NCBI RefSeq assembly: GCF_003172955.1 | Contig: NZ_QGKR01000221.1 | Location: forward strand, 1 to 36,618 | Length of the DNA stretch: 36,618 nt | DNA from: Micromonospora acroterricola | GTDB lineage: Bacteria; Actinomycetota; Actinomycetes; Mycobacteriales; Micromonosporaceae | Direction of reading: 5' to 3' | Shown: one piece after another, positions 36,261 through 36,618 of the stretch | Numbering within the stretch: the first letter of the stretch is position 1 | Layout: every line of letters begins with the position of its first letter | The notes under the pieces: model-generated | Database searches by the model: none | Seen by the model: the letters and a program-made list of their open reading frames with translations, nothing else | Told to the model about the DNA's origin: nothing | Translations under genes and position numbers: made by a program

Positions 36261-36617
36261 TCAGGATCGGGCGCAGGTTGCGCCGTTGAGCGTGAAGCTG
36301 GTCGGCGACGAGTACGCGCCGCTCAGCGTGCCCTGGTAGCCGAAGCTCGCCGTGCCACCGGGGGCGAGGGCTCCGTTCCAGTTCAGGTTCCGCGCGGTCA
36401 CCGTGGACCCGCTCTGGCTCACCGTGGCGTTCCACGAACTGGTGACCTGCTGCCCGCTCGGCAGGTTGTAGGTCAGCGTCCAACCGTTCAGCGCGCTGGA
36501 CCCGGTGTTGGTGATCTGTACGTCGGCGGTGAAGCCGTTGTTCCACGAGTTCGGCGTGTACTTCACCGCGCACCCGGCGCCGCCCGGCGGCGGGGTGGTC
36601 GGCGGCGGAGTCGTCGG
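36261..36617 (-). CDS. C-terminal CBM2 module of a secreted protein, 5' part beyond the window
   Basis: The frame is open to the window edge. It encodes a PTTPPP linker, GGAGCAVKYTPNSWNNGF, ADVQITNTGSSALNGWTLTY, SGQQVTSSWNATVSQ, RNLNWNGALAPGG, ASFGYQGTLSG and a final CARS. This is the family 2 carbohydrate-binding module, with its disulfide cysteines near both ends and surface tryptophans (NSWNN, SSWNA, NWNGAL) for cellulose or xylan. The catalytic domain, probably a glycoside hydrolase or oxidase, lies outside. A GTG at 36566 is inside the module and is not the start. Confidence 0.92.
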   Translation of the reverse strand, partial: PTTPPPTTPPPGGAGCAVKYTPNSWNNGFTADVQITNTGSSALNGWTLTYNLPSGQQVTSSWNATVSQSGSTVTARNLNWNGALAPGGTASFGYQGTLSGAYSSPTSFTLNGATCARS

Positions 36618-36618
36618 C

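Overview
The window looks like chromosomal DNA from a high-GC actinomycete, most likely Micromonospora or a close relative in the Micromonosporaceae. The reasons are the strong G/C bias at third codon positions, frequent GTG starts, F420-type oxidoreductases, secreted plant-polysaccharide enzymes with Pro/Thr linkers, and actinobacterial families such as the DUF6642-like and HesB-like proteins. I see no phage, plasmid, IS element, CRISPR array, rRNA or tRNA. The first 56 bases are not genomic: they are an error-containing Illumina Nextera i7 adapter, so the first gene is cut by the contig end. The last gene is also cut.

Layout. 59-889: 3' part of an MBL-fold hydrolase. 938-6723: a NarL-type two-component system (plus a DUF1697 gene) divergent from a MacB/FtsX-type ABC exporter. 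6779-9888: a membrane protein, an amino-acid permease overlapping it tail to tail, and a SOUL haem-binding-type protein. 9919-14454: an ABC-2 exporter operon with a YqeB-like protein, divergent from a second NarL-type two-component system; this repeats the design of the first module. 14582-22137: small genes including two paralogues of an unrecognised Cys/His family, a secreted M15 peptidase, a DUF6642-like protein in which I see a caspase/CHAT-like His-Cys pattern, two F420-type oxidoreductases, an NAD(P)-binding protein, a serine hydrolase, a pentapeptide-repeat protein and a membrane-anchored domain protein. 22173-28289: a PBP4-type D,D-carboxypeptidase, an FAD monooxygenase, a cysteine-free HesB-like protein, a beta-family protein, a sulfotransferase and a cupin. 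28338-36617: a GH15 hydrolase, a secreted pectate lyase, threonine synthase, a LigD-type phosphoesterase fused to a degenerate ligase domain, an aldo/keto reductase, a signal-peptide micro-ORF coupled to an amidase, and the end of a CBM2 protein.

How it works together. The two TCS/ABC modules probably sense and export envelope-active compounds. The M15 peptidase, PBP4-type enzyme and amidase act on peptidoglycan. The pectate lyase and CBM2 protein belong to plant-biomass degradation. At least eight genes have a TANNNT -10 box 5-7 nt before the start codon, which predicts leaderless transcripts. Perfect GC-rich hairpins mark several gene ends, including convergent pairs.

The best candidates for something not yet described are the DUF6642-like putative caspase-fold protein, the H-x10-C-x8-C-x2-H paralogue pair, the phosphoesterase-pseudoligase fusion, the micro-ORF/amidase pair, and the 36-bp concentric palindrome at the pectate lyase promoter. 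All functions are inferred by reading the sequence; no database search was possible.
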